The position numbers and the translations under genes are program-made. The notes beneath the pieces are model-generated. The model saw nothing but the letters and a program-made list of their open reading frames with translations. It was not told the origin of the DNA and searched no databases. Below, piece by piece: positions 24,654 to 33,449 of a stretch of 64,000 bases of DNA. Source of the stretch: Halobellus rufus (GTDB lineage: Archaea > Halobacteriota > Halobacteria > Halobacteriales > Haloferacaceae); contig NZ_BBJO01000014.1 in the NCBI RefSeq assembly GCF_000739575.1, positions 248,001-312,000 of the forward strand, in the 5' to 3' direction. Within the stretch, counting starts at the first letter, position 1. Each line of letters begins with the position of its first letter.

Positions 24654-25940
24654 ATGACGCAGAAGGCTCTCGATCGGCGCAAACTCCTGAAGGCGACTGG
24701 CGCGGCAGCAACCGTCGGCCTCCTCGCAGGATGTTCCAGCGGCGGCAACGGGGACGGCGGCGACTCCGGAGGGGACTCCGGCGGCGACGGCGGCGACAGT
24801 GGGAACGAGGATACCGAAACATCCGGCGGCGGCGACAGCGAGGGAGACATCAACATCGGTTCGGTCCAACCGCTCTCCGGCGGATTCGCACCGTGGGGAC
24901 AGGCCCACTCGGCCGGGCTGGCGTTCGCGATCGACGAGATCAACGCCGACGGCGGGGTCTTGGACGGGCAGAACCTGAACATCGTGGAGGCGAACTCCGA
25001 GAGCGACCCGGCGGAGGCGTCGTCGATCTTCGAGCGGTTCGCCGAACAGAACGACATCGTGGCCGCCACCGGCCCGGTGAGCTCCGACGTCGGTATCCGC
25101 ACCTCCCGGACGGCACAGGAACTCGGGATTCCGATGGTGATGCACATGGCCGGCTCCGACGAGACGATCACCGAGGAGACGCTGCACTCGTTCAGACTGG
25201 GACTGCTGCCCGCGGCGACGACGATGCAGGCGCAGGCGCAGTTCGTCGCCGACGCGGGCTACCAGAACGTCGCCGCCATCGTCGGCGACTACGCGTGGGG
25301 GCAGTCCGTTCGGACGGCCATTCAGGACAACTTCGACGTGAACGTGGACATCCAGGTCGCTCCCGTCGGCGCGAGCGACTTCTCCTCGTACATCCGTCAG
25401 ATCTCACAGGACGTGGAGATGGTCATCGCCACCGGCCACCCGCCGGGTTCGCTGACCATCGCTCAGCAGCTGTACGAACTCGGATACGAACCGGACGTCA
25501 TCTCGGGTCCCGGCCTCCCACCCGCCGTCATCAGCTCTGCGCTGGGTGAGAACGTGGACCGCGGGTTCACGCACATCCATATGAGCGACGTGTACACCGA
25601 AGAGTACGCCGAGGTGGCGCAGCGATTCGGAGAGGAGGTCGGCGAACAGTTCGACACGCACACCTCCTACGGGTACGTCACGGGCAAGATGATCGCGCAG
25701 GCGATCGAGAACGCCGGCGAGGCCGACCCCGAGGCGATCACCGAGGCCATCCGGAGCATCGAGTTCGACACGCTGTTCCCCGAACCGATTCAGTACTCCG
25801 AGTACGGCGAACTGAAGAACCAGGTCCAGTTGTACAGTTCGCTCACCACGGAAGCGCCCTCGTACTACTCTGAGGGAAGCTACAGCCTCCAAGAGGAGTT
25901 CCGCACGGAGCCCCTCCCGGCGCTCCCGCCCGAGGAGTAA
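24654..25940 (+). CDS. ABC transporter substrate-binding lipoprotein (Leu/Ile/Val-binding family)
   Basis: A 428-residue periplasmic-binding-type protein. The N-terminus has a Tat motif (DRRKLLKATG) and a lipobox (LLAGC), then a Gly/Asp/Ser linker of about 40 residues typical of haloarchaeal lipoproteins. The binding domain begins INIGSVQPLSGGFAPWGQAH and belongs to the LivK/type I fold. This branch also binds aromatic acids and amides in bacteria. With the permease and ATPase genes that follow and the aromatic CoA genes around it, uptake of an aromatic carboxylate is a fair guess. Confidence 0.9.
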   Translation: MTQKALDRRKLLKATGAAATVGLLAGCSSGGNGDGGDSGGDSGGDGGDSGNEDTETSGGGDSEGDINIGSVQPLSGGFAPWGQAHSAGLAFAIDEINADGGVLDGQNLNIVEANSESDPAEASSIFERFAEQNDIVAATGPVSSDVGIRTSRTAQELGIPMVMHMAGSDETITEETLHSFRLGLLPAATTMQAQAQFVADAGYQNVAAIVGDYAWGQSVRTAIQDNFDVNVDIQVAPVGASDFSSYIRQISQDVEMVIATGHPPGSLTIAQQLYELGYEPDVISGPGLPPAVISSALGENVDRGFTHIHMSDVYTEEYAEVAQRFGEEVGEQFDTHTSYGYVTGKMIAQAIENAGEADPEAITEAIRSIEFDTLFPEPIQYSEYGELKNQVQLYSSLTTEAPSYYSEGSYSLQEEFRTEPLPALPPEE

Positions 25941-26067
25941 TCCGGCTCCCCGTTTCCGGATTCACCCCCGGTTTCAATCGTTCGACCACCTACGACAAGA
26001 TGCACTTGACTGACTCGCTCGTGAAGTCGAAAAGTATACACCAGTATCCCTAATGAGTAGAGACTAG

Positions 26068-26931
26068 ATGGTAACAATTAGCACATTGGCGGCGCTCGCC
26101 GTTGACGGACTCGCCTTCGGCGCGTCCTTAGCGCTGCTCGGCGTTGGAATCACGCTCGTTTACGGTCTCGGGGAGGTGTTGAACCTCGCAATCGGCGCGT
26201 TCGCAGTCATCGCGGCCATTCTGGCCTCGTTGTTGATCGACCAAGGGATGTCGTTGCCGGTTGCGATCGCAGGAGGGCTCGCGTTCGTCGGCGTCTTCGG
26301 TCTCGTCGTCGACCGGACGCTCCTCTCGCTGGTGTACCGCTCTGACGGCGAAGAGCGGATCCTGATCGGGATCTTCACCACGCTCGGGCTGACCGTCCTC
26401 CTGGAGGGAGTGATGGTGAACTACGTCTCCTCGCAGTACTCGCTCCCGCTCGGCCTCGATCCGATTCGCGTCGGGGCCGCGGTGGTGACCGGGACGTCGG
26501 TCGCGAGCATCGTCATCGCCGCGGTGGTGCTCGCCGTCCTGTTCCTCTTCTTGAACCGGACGTTCCTCGGGAAGGCGACTCGAACCATCTTCCAAGACGA
26601 GCGCGGCGCGCGTCTCGTCGGGATCAACCCCCGGAAGATTCGGACGCTGGTGTTCGTCCTCTCCGTGCTCGTCGCGGGGCTGGCCGGCGTCCTCGCGGCC
26701 GCTCGCTCGAACGTCAGCGTCGCGACGAGCTTCGAGTTCACGACCTTCGCGCTCATCGTCTCGATCGTCGGCGGGGTTCGCAGCCTCGTGGGGGCCGTCG
26801 TCGCCGGACTCCTCTTGGGTCTCATCAACACGATGGCGAACTTCTTCGTCGGTTCGTACTTCGCGACGATCATCCTCTTCGGTGCCGCGATCGTCTTCCT
26901 GCTCTTCCGTCCGGAGGTGATGTCGTCGTGA
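26068..26931 (+). CDS. livH: Branched-chain-type ABC transporter permease (LivH family)
   Basis: A 287-residue membrane protein with about eight helices. VYGLGEVLNLAIGAFAVIAA is the LivH signature near the N-terminus, and KATRTIFQDERGARLVGIN is the cytoplasmic coupling loop to the ATPase. IVGGVRSLVGAVVAGLLLG follows. It pairs with the next permease, whose start it overlaps by ATGA-type coupling (GTGA at 26928). AAAGTATACACC about 33 bases before the start could be its own TATA element. Confidence 0.92.
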   Translation: MVTISTLAALAVDGLAFGASLALLGVGITLVYGLGEVLNLAIGAFAVIAAILASLLIDQGMSLPVAIAGGLAFVGVFGLVVDRTLLSLVYRSDGEERILIGIFTTLGLTVLLEGVMVNYVSSQYSLPLGLDPIRVGAAVVTGTSVASIVIAAVVLAVLFLFLNRTFLGKATRTIFQDERGARLVGINPRKIRTLVFVLSVLVAGLAGVLAAARSNVSVATSFEFTTFALIVSIVGGVRSLVGAVVAGLLLGLINTMANFFVGSYFATIILFGAAIVFLLFRPEVMSS

Positions 26932-27950
26932 GCGACTTCCTCCCGGGCGGGCGCAAACTCGCGCTCGTGGGACTGCTGTTCGTGCTCGCCCCGCTGCCGG
27001 TGATGGGCAGCGGCTACTTCGTCGGCGTCCTCTCGCGGACGCTGCTCTTCGCGCTCTTCGCGATCGCGCTGAACATCGTCTTCGGGCACAACGATCAGCT
27101 GTTCCTCTTCATGGGCGGTCTCGGCGGTATCGGCGCGTACACCACCGCGCTCATCGCCGACAGCGTCGGTGTCTCCGCGTGGCTGGCGCTCCCAGTCGCG
27201 GCGGTTATCGCCGGGCTCATCGGCCTGTCGGTCAGCTGGATCTCCGCGCGCCGGAGCTTCACCGTCATCCTGATCTCGATCCTGACGCTGAACCTCCAGC
27301 TCGTGTTCTCGGAGGCCTTCATCGGGGCCCGCGGTCTGACCGGCGGCTCGACCGGCTTCCCGTACGAGCTGTTCACGCTGAGCGGGATCGCCGAGGCCGC
27401 GGGCGTCCCGACCGCAGTGGTCATCTACTACGTCATCCTGGCGTTCTTCCTGGCCGCGATGGTGCTGTACATCTGGCTCATCAACTCCAAGTACGGAATC
27501 GCGTTCGAGGCGATCCGCGAGGACGAGATGGCCGCCGAGTCGATCGGGATCGACGTGGTCCGATACAAGTCCATCGCGGGCTTCATCGCCGGCGTCATCA
27601 TCGCCATCGCGGGGACGTTGCTGGCGCGGGAAGCCACGTACATCACCCCCTCGATCTTCACGTTCCTCGCGGTCGACGTGATCGCGCTGGTCGTCCTCAT
27701 CGTGGGCGGGATCCGCCAGACCTACGGCCCGATCGTGGGCGCGGTCATCGTCGAGGCGATCGAGGCGATCCTCGGGACCTACGCCGCCAACTGGCGGACC
27801 GCCATCTTCGGTGCGCTCCTCATTCTCCTGTTCCTGTACTTCCGCAGCGGCGTCATCGTCAAAGCTCAGGAGTTCTTGGAGGACCGGGACGTCTCTCTCG
27901 GCGGTGGCAACGGCGGTACCGCAGCCGTCGACACCGGGGGCGACGGCTAG
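26928..27950 (+). CDS. livM: Branched-chain-type ABC transporter permease (LivM family)
   Basis: A 340-residue permease starting at a GTG that overlaps livH. LLFALFAIALNIVFGHNDQL is the LivM N-terminal signature, KYGIAFEAIREDEMAAESIG the coupling loop, and LIVGGIRQTYGPIVGAVI the conserved late helix. A short Gly-rich acidic tail (GGGNGGTAAVDTGGDG) ends the protein. It forms the channel with LivH. Confidence 0.92.
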   Translation: MSDFLPGGRKLALVGLLFVLAPLPVMGSGYFVGVLSRTLLFALFAIALNIVFGHNDQLFLFMGGLGGIGAYTTALIADSVGVSAWLALPVAAVIAGLIGLSVSWISARRSFTVILISILTLNLQLVFSEAFIGARGLTGGSTGFPYELFTLSGIAEAAGVPTAVVIYYVILAFFLAAMVLYIWLINSKYGIAFEAIREDEMAAESIGIDVVRYKSIAGFIAGVIIAIAGTLLAREATYITPSIFTFLAVDVIALVVLIVGGIRQTYGPIVGAVIVEAIEAILGTYAANWRTAIFGALLILLFLYFRSGVIVKAQEFLEDRDVSLGGGNGGTAAVDTGGDG

Positions 27951-28049
27951 CCGCGCGGCCGGTTCTCATTCCCGGACTGCGAGCGCTTTTCTTGATGTTT
28001 GACGAGGCAAAACCGTTATTAGGTGGCGGGGGTCTGTATATAGGTACCA

Positions 28050-28781
28050 ATGCTTGAGGCCGCGAACATCCGGAAGAAGTTCGGTGGTCTCGTCGCGGTC
28101 GACGGGGTCGACCTGGAGATCGGAAACGGCGAGATCGTCGGGCTCATCGGACCCAACGGTGCCGGAAAGACGACGCTCTTCAACACCATCACGGGGGTGC
28201 TCGAACCGGAGCAAGAGACGGAGATCACGTTCAACGGCGAGGACATCGTCGCGCTCGGGACGCACGAGATCGCCCGTGCGGGGCTGCTTCGAACGTTCCA
28301 GATCGTTCGGGTGTTCGGCGAGATGTCCGTCTTCGAGAACGCCGTCGCCGGCGCGCTCTTCGGAACCGAGGAGTCGATTTCACAGGAGGAGGCCGAAGAC
28401 AGAGCCCGGGAGGCGCTCGCGTTCGTCGGCCTCGAGGACAAGGCGGATATGCAGGCGGAGAACCTCCCGATTGCACAACAGAAACAGCTCGAACTGGCTC
28501 GGGCCGTGGCCTCCGAACCGGACCTCGTCTTGCTCGACGAGATCGCGAGCGGTCTCACGCCGGGCGAGATCGAAGAGCTGTCCGATACGATCCGTCGTCT
28601 TCGGGACGAACTGGGGATCTCGGTATTTTGGATCGAACACATCATGGACGCGATTATGGGAACCGCAGACCGCATCATCGTACTCAAGAGCGGCGAGAAG
28701 ATCGCCGAGGGAACGCCCGAAGAGATCAGGAACGATCAGGTCGTGACTGAAGCCTACCTCGGAGCGGAGGACGAATCGTGA
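28050..28781 (+). CDS. livG: Branched-chain-type ABC transporter ATPase (LivG family)
   Basis: A 243-residue ATPase. Walker A is GPNGAGKTTLFN and Walker B LDLVLLDEIASGLTP-like (PDLVLLDEIASGL). RTFQIVRVFGEMSVFENAVAG is the LivG Q-loop region. The usual LSGGQ signature is weakened to LPIAQQKQLELARA, which is seen in some LivG proteins. It lies 99 bases after livM, with an AT-containing TATATAGG just before the start, so a second promoter is possible. It overlaps livF by four bases. Confidence 0.92.
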   Translation: MLEAANIRKKFGGLVAVDGVDLEIGNGEIVGLIGPNGAGKTTLFNTITGVLEPEQETEITFNGEDIVALGTHEIARAGLLRTFQIVRVFGEMSVFENAVAGALFGTEESISQEEAEDRAREALAFVGLEDKADMQAENLPIAQQKQLELARAVASEPDLVLLDEIASGLTPGEIEELSDTIRRLRDELGISVFWIEHIMDAIMGTADRIIVLKSGEKIAEGTPEEIRNDQVVTEAYLGAEDES

Positions 28782-29470
28782 TCGCGCTCGACTCCGTCGA
28801 CGTCTCCTACGGGAACATCCAGGTCATCTGGGACTTCGACTTCGAGGTCTCCGAGGACGCGGGCGTCGTCTCGCTGGTCGGTCCCAACGGCGCGGGGAAG
28901 TCGACGCTGCTGCGGGTGATGTCCGGGCTTCACCCCGTCGACTCCGGGACCGTGACCGCGTGGGGCGAGGACGTCTCGACGCTGGACTCCTCGGAGATCG
29001 TGAAGAAGGGCTTCGTCCACGTCTCAGAGGAGCGGAACCTGTTCGGAGAGATGACCGTACGGGAGAACCTAGAGATGGGGGCGTACACCGAGCGTGACAA
29101 TCTCGAAGAGACGATGCAGGAGGTCTACGAGGTCTTCCCGATTCTCGAGGAGCGCTCGGACCAGTTGGCGCGGTCGATGAGCGGCGGCCAACAGCAGATG
29201 CTCGCGATCGGCCGTGGACTGATGGCCCGCCCGAAGATCCTCGCGCTCGACGAGCCGTCGGAGGGGCTGGCACCGCAGATCACCGACCGCGTCTTCGAGA
29301 AGATCGAAGACATCAGCGAGGACATCACCGTCCTCCTGGTCGAACAGCACGTGAACCGCGCCCTGAAGATGGCCGACCGCGCATACCTGATCGAGAACGG
29401 CAGGATCGTCAAAGAGGACACCGGAACGCGGCTCTTAGAGAGCGACCACGTCAAGGACGCGTACCTCTGA
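28778..29470 (+). CDS. livF: Branched-chain-type ABC transporter ATPase (LivF family)
   Basis: A 230-residue ATPase with Walker A GPNGAGKSTLLR, signature MSGGQQQMLAIGRGL, Walker B KILALDEPSEGLAP, and the H-loop VEQHVN. The start GTG overlaps livG (GTGA). It completes a full K-H-M-G-F importer on one strand. A MaoC-type enzyme follows after three bases. Confidence 0.93.
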   Translation: MIALDSVDVSYGNIQVIWDFDFEVSEDAGVVSLVGPNGAGKSTLLRVMSGLHPVDSGTVTAWGEDVSTLDSSEIVKKGFVHVSEERNLFGEMTVRENLEMGAYTERDNLEETMQEVYEVFPILEERSDQLARSMSGGQQQMLAIGRGLMARPKILALDEPSEGLAPQITDRVFEKIEDISEDITVLLVEQHVNRALKMADRAYLIENGRIVKEDTGTRLLESDHVKDAYL

Positions 29471-29473
29471 GCG

Positions 29474-29944
29474 ATGGTTCGCTACTTCGAGGACATCACA
29501 CCGGAGGAGACGCACGACCTCGGCTCTTACACCGCCGACCGGGACGAACTGATCGAGTTCGCCCAACGGTACGATCCCCAGCTAATCCACGTCGATCCGG
29601 AGGTTGCGCGGGAGACGATGTACGGCGGTCTCATCGCCAGCGGCTGGCACACGGCCGGTTCGTGTATGGCGCTCTTGGTGGAGGGATTCCTGTCGGAGAC
29701 GGCGACGCTCGGCTCCTTCGGACTCGAGGAACTCCGCTGGCGCACGCCGGTCCGGCCGGGCGACACCGTACGGGCGGAACTCGCGGTCGTGGAGACGACG
29801 GCCTCGGAGAGCCGCGACGACCGCGGATACGTCACGCTCGACGTCCGAGCCGAAAACGAGCAGGGAGAGGAGGTCGTCTACTGGCGGTCGACGAACATCT
29901 TTCTCACGCGGGACGGCGGCGACGAGTGGCCGACCGCCGAGTGA
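29474..29944 (+). CDS. MaoC-family enoyl-CoA hydratase
   Basis: A 156-residue single-hotdog MaoC protein. The hydratase motif is here FAQRYDPQLIHVDPEVARET, with the D-x-x-x-x-H arrangement of R-specific enoyl-CoA hydratases. YGGLIASGWHTAG and LRWRTPVRPGDTVRAEL follow. In bacteria the ring-opening half of PaaZ is a MaoC domain that hydrolyses oxepin-CoA. With no fused PaaZ in the window, this stand-alone protein next to the aromatic importer may do that step. Ordinary enoyl-CoA hydration is the alternative. Confidence 0.85.
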   Translation: MVRYFEDITPEETHDLGSYTADRDELIEFAQRYDPQLIHVDPEVARETMYGGLIASGWHTAGSCMALLVEGFLSETATLGSFGLEELRWRTPVRPGDTVRAELAVVETTASESRDDRGYVTLDVRAENEQGEEVVYWRSTNIFLTRDGGDEWPTAE

Positions 29945-29949
29945 CGGCG

Positions 29950-30792
29950 TTACGCCTCGAACGGAGCCAGCATCTCGGCGGTGAACGCCGTCGGCGCTCC
30001 GCTGCGATCGAAGCACCCGTACTCGGAGACGCCCTCGATGCGGACCTCGCCGTCGGTACGGAACGTGTGCGCGATTCGAACGGTATCCTCCGTGACCGCG
30101 CGGACGTCGCACTCCACCGAGAGGCGCGAGTCGAACAGCACCGGCGATTTGAACTCCCAGTGCCAATCGCGCAGCCGGAACGGTTGGCGGTCGCCCGCGA
30201 GGTCGCTCAGGTGCGTCGCGTGTTCGGAGAGGAAGGACTCGAGCGCGACGTCGGCGAACCGCGGATACTCCTCGAAGTACGCCAACTCGGACCCCTCGAT
30301 GTGGGGACTCCGGACGTCGAACGATCGCTCGAAGGTGGGGTGGGATCCCGGGTCGCCGTCTTCGGCGGCAGGACCGACGTCGACACGTCGCTCGGCCTGT
30401 AGCTCTTCGAGTCGGGCTTTCGTCGCTTCCGGAAGGGACAACGCGCCGCCCTCGGGAGCGATCGTGACGTGGGTCATCTCCGCCGTCGAGAGCGGGTCGC
30501 CGTCGCCGTCGACCATCTCGTAGACCAACTGGACGCTGGACTCGCCCACGTGCGTGGGCGTCACCTCCACGCTGACCGTGTCGTCGAACGTCGGGTAGCG
30601 ATGGACCGTCGTGTCGAGCCCGACGGGAGCATACGGGATGGCGTCGCCATCGACCAGTTCCTGAAACGAGTACTCGACCGCCGCGGCCAGTTCCTGCGTC
30701 GAAACGAGCTGCCAATCGAAGAACATCGCGCCGTGAACCAACGGTCCGGCCAGTTCGCCGAAGCGAACCTGGTGGTCGTCAATAGTACGCAT
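29950..30792 (-). CDS. Double-hotdog acyl-CoA thioesterase
   Basis: A 280-residue protein made of two 4HBT-type hotdog domains. The first begins MRTIDDHQVRFGELAGPLVH and includes VEVTPTHVGESSVQLVYEMV. The second begins VRSPHIEGSELAYFEEYPRF and includes VECDVRAVTEDTVRIAHTFR. Paired hotdogs of this kind hydrolyse acyl-CoAs and so return CoA to the pool or expel dead-end thioesters. It converges on the MaoC gene with five bases between. The substrate is not predictable. Confidence 0.82.
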   Translation of the reverse strand: MRTIDDHQVRFGELAGPLVHGAMFFDWQLVSTQELAAAVEYSFQELVDGDAIPYAPVGLDTTVHRYPTFDDTVSVEVTPTHVGESSVQLVYEMVDGDGDPLSTAEMTHVTIAPEGGALSLPEATKARLEELQAERRVDVGPAAEDGDPGSHPTFERSFDVRSPHIEGSELAYFEEYPRFADVALESFLSEHATHLSDLAGDRQPFRLRDWHWEFKSPVLFDSRLSVECDVRAVTEDTVRIAHTFRTDGEVRIEGVSEYGCFDRSGAPTAFTAEMLAPFEA

Positions 30793-30870
30793 ACGGGTGA
30801 GTCGTCATCGGCTCATAATAGCGTTTTGGACTGCGGAGAAACGCCGGGTTCGGCCCAGCTCGGAACCGGC

Positions 30871-31315
30871 CTACGACAGCAGATCGAGCGCGGTCTTCGA
30901 GAGGACCGAGACGCCGATCTCCAGGCACTCCTCGTCGACGTCGAAGGTGGCCGTGTGGTGTCCGCTCGGGTTCCCGCCACCGATCTCGACGTAGGACGCC
31001 GCCCCTCTGTGCTGCGACGGCTCGCATCAGGTAGGTCGCGTCCTCGCGGATCGCCTCGCCGATTAGCGCCGTCGAAACCTTACAGTCGTGCATTTCCGCC
31101 GCCGAGTCGACGTGTCGGAAGACATCGTCCGGTCTGTGCTCCATCAGCTCGTTCGACGCTCCGCATACCTCTATCGTGGTGCTCGCCTCGTCTGCGACCA
31201 CGTTGCAGGCGTTACCCGATTGAGTTCACCGACGTTGACCCGCGTGGCACCGTCGCTGTGGCCCGCTGCTCCCCCGACGATGTGCCAACCGCAGCGTTGA
31301 AGAGCGGTAGCGCCG
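30871..31315 (-). pseudogene. Remnant of an M20-family amidohydrolase
   Basis: Reverse-strand frames spell, in order, HIVGGAAGHSDGATRVNVGEL, then VVADEASTTIEVCGASNELM with EMHDCKVSTALIGEA and EDATYLMRAVAAQ, then ASYVEIGGGNPSGHHTATFD and a TAG at 30871. These are the C-terminal blocks of M20 peptidase/amidohydrolases. Two frame changes separate them, near 31203 (one base short in a TT) and near 31002 (one base short in CCCC). The stretch between GEA and EDATYLM is about 40 residues too short, and the N-terminal half is missing. It is a decayed gene. Confidence 0.8.
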
Positions 31316-31330
31316 AGGGGAGACGTAACG

Positions 31331-31996
31331 GTGGTAGAACTCGTGAACGGACTCTCTGGGGATCCCTTCGCCGTTATGAACACGATCGGTCTCGTCGCCT
31401 TCGCGCTGGTGGGGTCGGCGAAGGCGATCCGTGAGCGATTCGACCTGTTCGGGGTGGCAGTGGTCGGTCTCGCGACCGCGTTCGTCGGCGGGACGACGCG
31501 GGACATCCTCGTCAATCGGGTCCCGCTCGCGCTGAGTTCGCTGGGCGAAATCAGTCTCGGGATGATCGGGGTCGCCCTCGCGATCGCGTTGAACGTCGTC
31601 CTCGACTCACCGGACGATCACCCCATCACGATGGTCGCCGACGCCGTCGGACTCGGTGCCTTCGCGACGGCTGGCGCGATCGTGGCAACGGAAACCGGCG
31701 TCTCGAGCTTCGGCGTGATCGCGATCGCGACGATCAACGCGGCCGGTGGCGGAGCGTTCGCCGACCTCCTGTTGGACCGGTCTCCCTTCATCCTCGTGAC
31801 GGACTTCTACGCGAGCTGTGCAGTCCTCGGCGGCTCGACGTACTGGCTCGTGACCACCGTGTTCGCCCACGGAGGGATCGCGGCTGCGCTGTGTGCCGCC
31901 GTCACCGTTGGGACGCGCCTGCTCGCGGTCAACCGCGGGTGGGAACTGCCCACCGCGCAGTCGTTCGGTGAGCGACTGTCTCGTTTCGGCAGGTAG
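31331..31996 (+). CDS. TRIC/UPF0126-family membrane channel
   Basis: A 221-residue protein with about seven helices in two repeated UPF0126 units. The first has NTIGLVAFALVGSAKAIRER and GLATAFVGGTTRDILVNRVP. The second has DAVGLGAFATAGAIVA, ATINAAGGGAFADLLLDRSP and LGGSTYWLV. The G-G-T-x-R-D and G-G-x-x-x-D loops are the family signatures. Prokaryotic TRIC proteins are trimeric monovalent-cation channels. The frame opens at a GTG; an ATG at 31376 is a possible start. It begins right where the M20 remnant is truncated. Confidence 0.85.
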   Translation: MVELVNGLSGDPFAVMNTIGLVAFALVGSAKAIRERFDLFGVAVVGLATAFVGGTTRDILVNRVPLALSSLGEISLGMIGVALAIALNVVLDSPDDHPITMVADAVGLGAFATAGAIVATETGVSSFGVIAIATINAAGGGAFADLLLDRSPFILVTDFYASCAVLGGSTYWLVTTVFAHGGIAAALCAAVTVGTRLLAVNRGWELPTAQSFGERLSRFGR

Positions 31997-32178
31997 GTCT
32001 CAGGGAATCTCTCGTTCTGATCCGTTGAATCGTGTACTGTCGCGTGATCGGGTATGGTGCCCGCTACGCACGGGGGCAGCTGTCACACTAATCGGGAGAG
32101 TTTGTGCCCTTCTTCGAGACGCGACCGTGATAGGGGGTGAAAGAAAATCTTCGTATATCGAATTATCGTTTACGCTCG

Positions 32179-32571
32179 CTACTCGAACGTCATCCCGTAC
32201 CCCCACTCCTCCAACTGCGCTTTAACTTCGTCAGCGTGTTCGAGGCCGACTAACACGAGAGCTTCTCGGAGGTCGGTGAGGGAAACGTTGTCTCCGAACT
32301 TTTCTTCGAGTTCGCGGAGCGCTTCCCGCTCCGCGTCCTTCGTCTCGGGCTTCAAGAACAGGGGGACGCGATTTCGGCCGTCCTGAACGCCGTCCCGTCG
32401 GAATTTGTACGGGATCTGCATCGTTCTCCGATCCGACTGGTCCGTTTTCTCTTCCGATTCCGGGGACTGTTCGCGCCGTTCCTCGGATTCCGCTCCCGCG
32501 TCGGGCTCCGATTCCTCGTCCGGGTCGTCGGCGAAGGGATTCTCACCCGCGCCCTGCTTCATCCCCGTCAT
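32179..32571 (-). CDS. Small acidic partner protein of ParA
   Basis: A 130-residue protein whose ATG overlaps the parA stop (ATGA). The first 50 residues are acidic and probably disordered. IPYKFRRDGVQDGRNRVPLF begins a compact C-terminal part with the helices AEREALRELEEKFGDNVSLT and DLREALVLVGLEHADEVKAQ. It resembles neither ParB (no HTH or CTPase motif) nor TubR. Its tight coupling to ParA and the place where parB would be make it the likely DNA- or cargo-binding adaptor of the pair. Confidence 0.7.
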   Translation of the reverse strand: MTGMKQGAGENPFADDPDEESEPDAGAESEERREQSPESEEKTDQSDRRTMQIPYKFRRDGVQDGRNRVPLFLKPETKDAEREALRELEEKFGDNVSLTDLREALVLVGLEHADEVKAQLEEWGYGMTFE

Positions 32572-33443
32572 ACGGTCATCACCTCGTGGTCGACGTCGCC
32601 CGGTTCCGGTGGGTTCGGGGCCTCGAGGCCAACTTCGCGTTCGAGGTGTCTGGCGAGTCGGTCGAACTGCGCGAGCGTCTCGATCTCGTAGTCCCGTCGC
32701 CGGTCCCGGTGTTGTCGAACGTACTCGAACGCCGAGCACTGCTGCATCCAGCAGCCCTCCATCAGCGAGGCTCGCTCGCCGATGATCTCCGGAACAGGGT
32801 AGTCGATCCCTTCGAGAATGGATCGTTGATCGCGGGTGTTCTTGAACCCCATCGGGATCGCGGCGAGGACGCCGACTTCCACGTCCAGTTGCTCCTCGAA
32901 CCCCGCGACCAGTTCCTCTAGGCCTTCGACCGCCGCCTGTCCCTTCGCGCTCGGTTCGACCGGGATGACGAGCGAGCGCGTTGCGTTGATCGCGTTGTAG
33001 AGGTGCGGGCCTTCGGTCGCCGGCGGATCACAGATGAGTACGTCGTATTTCTCTGGAACGCCCGCTTCCCGAAGTACGCGAAGCAATTGCGCGTGCACTC
33101 CGAACGCCTCGCCCATCGCTTCGGACTGCTCTTTCTCGCGTTGGAGGTACTCCGCGAGGTCTGAGAGCATGTTGTGTTCCGGCACGATGTCGACGCCTTC
33201 GACCGTCCGGACGAGCGCTTCGAACTCCCCCTTCGGCCGTCGGATCATGTGTCTGACGAGGTTGTCGACAGATTCGGTTCGCCGATCGTCCACGCCGAAC
33301 AGCCGCGAGAGATCTCCGTCTTGCGGGTCCAGCGGAACGACGAGCGGTTTCAGGCCGGCTCGGGCGTGAGCGACGGCGAGATTCGCCGCGGTGGTGGTCT
33401 TCCCGACCCCTCCCGCCTCACTGTACGTCGAGTACGCGAGCAT
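32568..33443 (-). CDS. ParA/Soj-family partition ATPase
   Basis: About 291 residues from MLAYSTYSEAGGVGKTTTAA (an ATG four codons earlier, at 33455, is possible). The P-loop is AGGVGKTT with the nucleotide lysine K15. The signature lysine of the deviant Walker A (KGGxGK) is an alanine. VVPLDPQDGDLSRLFGVD and LICDPPATEGPHL follow as switch motifs. ParA proteins move plasmids, chromosomes or other cargo by ATP-dependent dimerisation on DNA. The gene is preceded by an AT-rich array of short repeats and overlaps its small partner. It could serve chromosome segregation or an integrated plasmid-like element. Confidence 0.88.
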   Translation of the reverse strand: MLAYSTYSEAGGVGKTTTAANLAVAHARAGLKPLVVPLDPQDGDLSRLFGVDDRRTESVDNLVRHMIRRPKGEFEALVRTVEGVDIVPEHNMLSDLAEYLQREKEQSEAMGEAFGVHAQLLRVLREAGVPEKYDVLICDPPATEGPHLYNAINATRSLVIPVEPSAKGQAAVEGLEELVAGFEEQLDVEVGVLAAIPMGFKNTRDQRSILEGIDYPVPEIIGERASLMEGCWMQQCSAFEYVRQHRDRRRDYEIETLAQFDRLARHLEREVGLEAPNPPEPGDVDHEVMTV

Positions 33444-33449
33444 TGTACC

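Noticed and set aside
26030-26045. GTATACACCAGTAT upstream of livH as a third GTATAC regulatory pair
   Set aside because: Only one full GTATAC is present, and the second half has the wrong spacing and ending. A TATA element for livH explains it as well.
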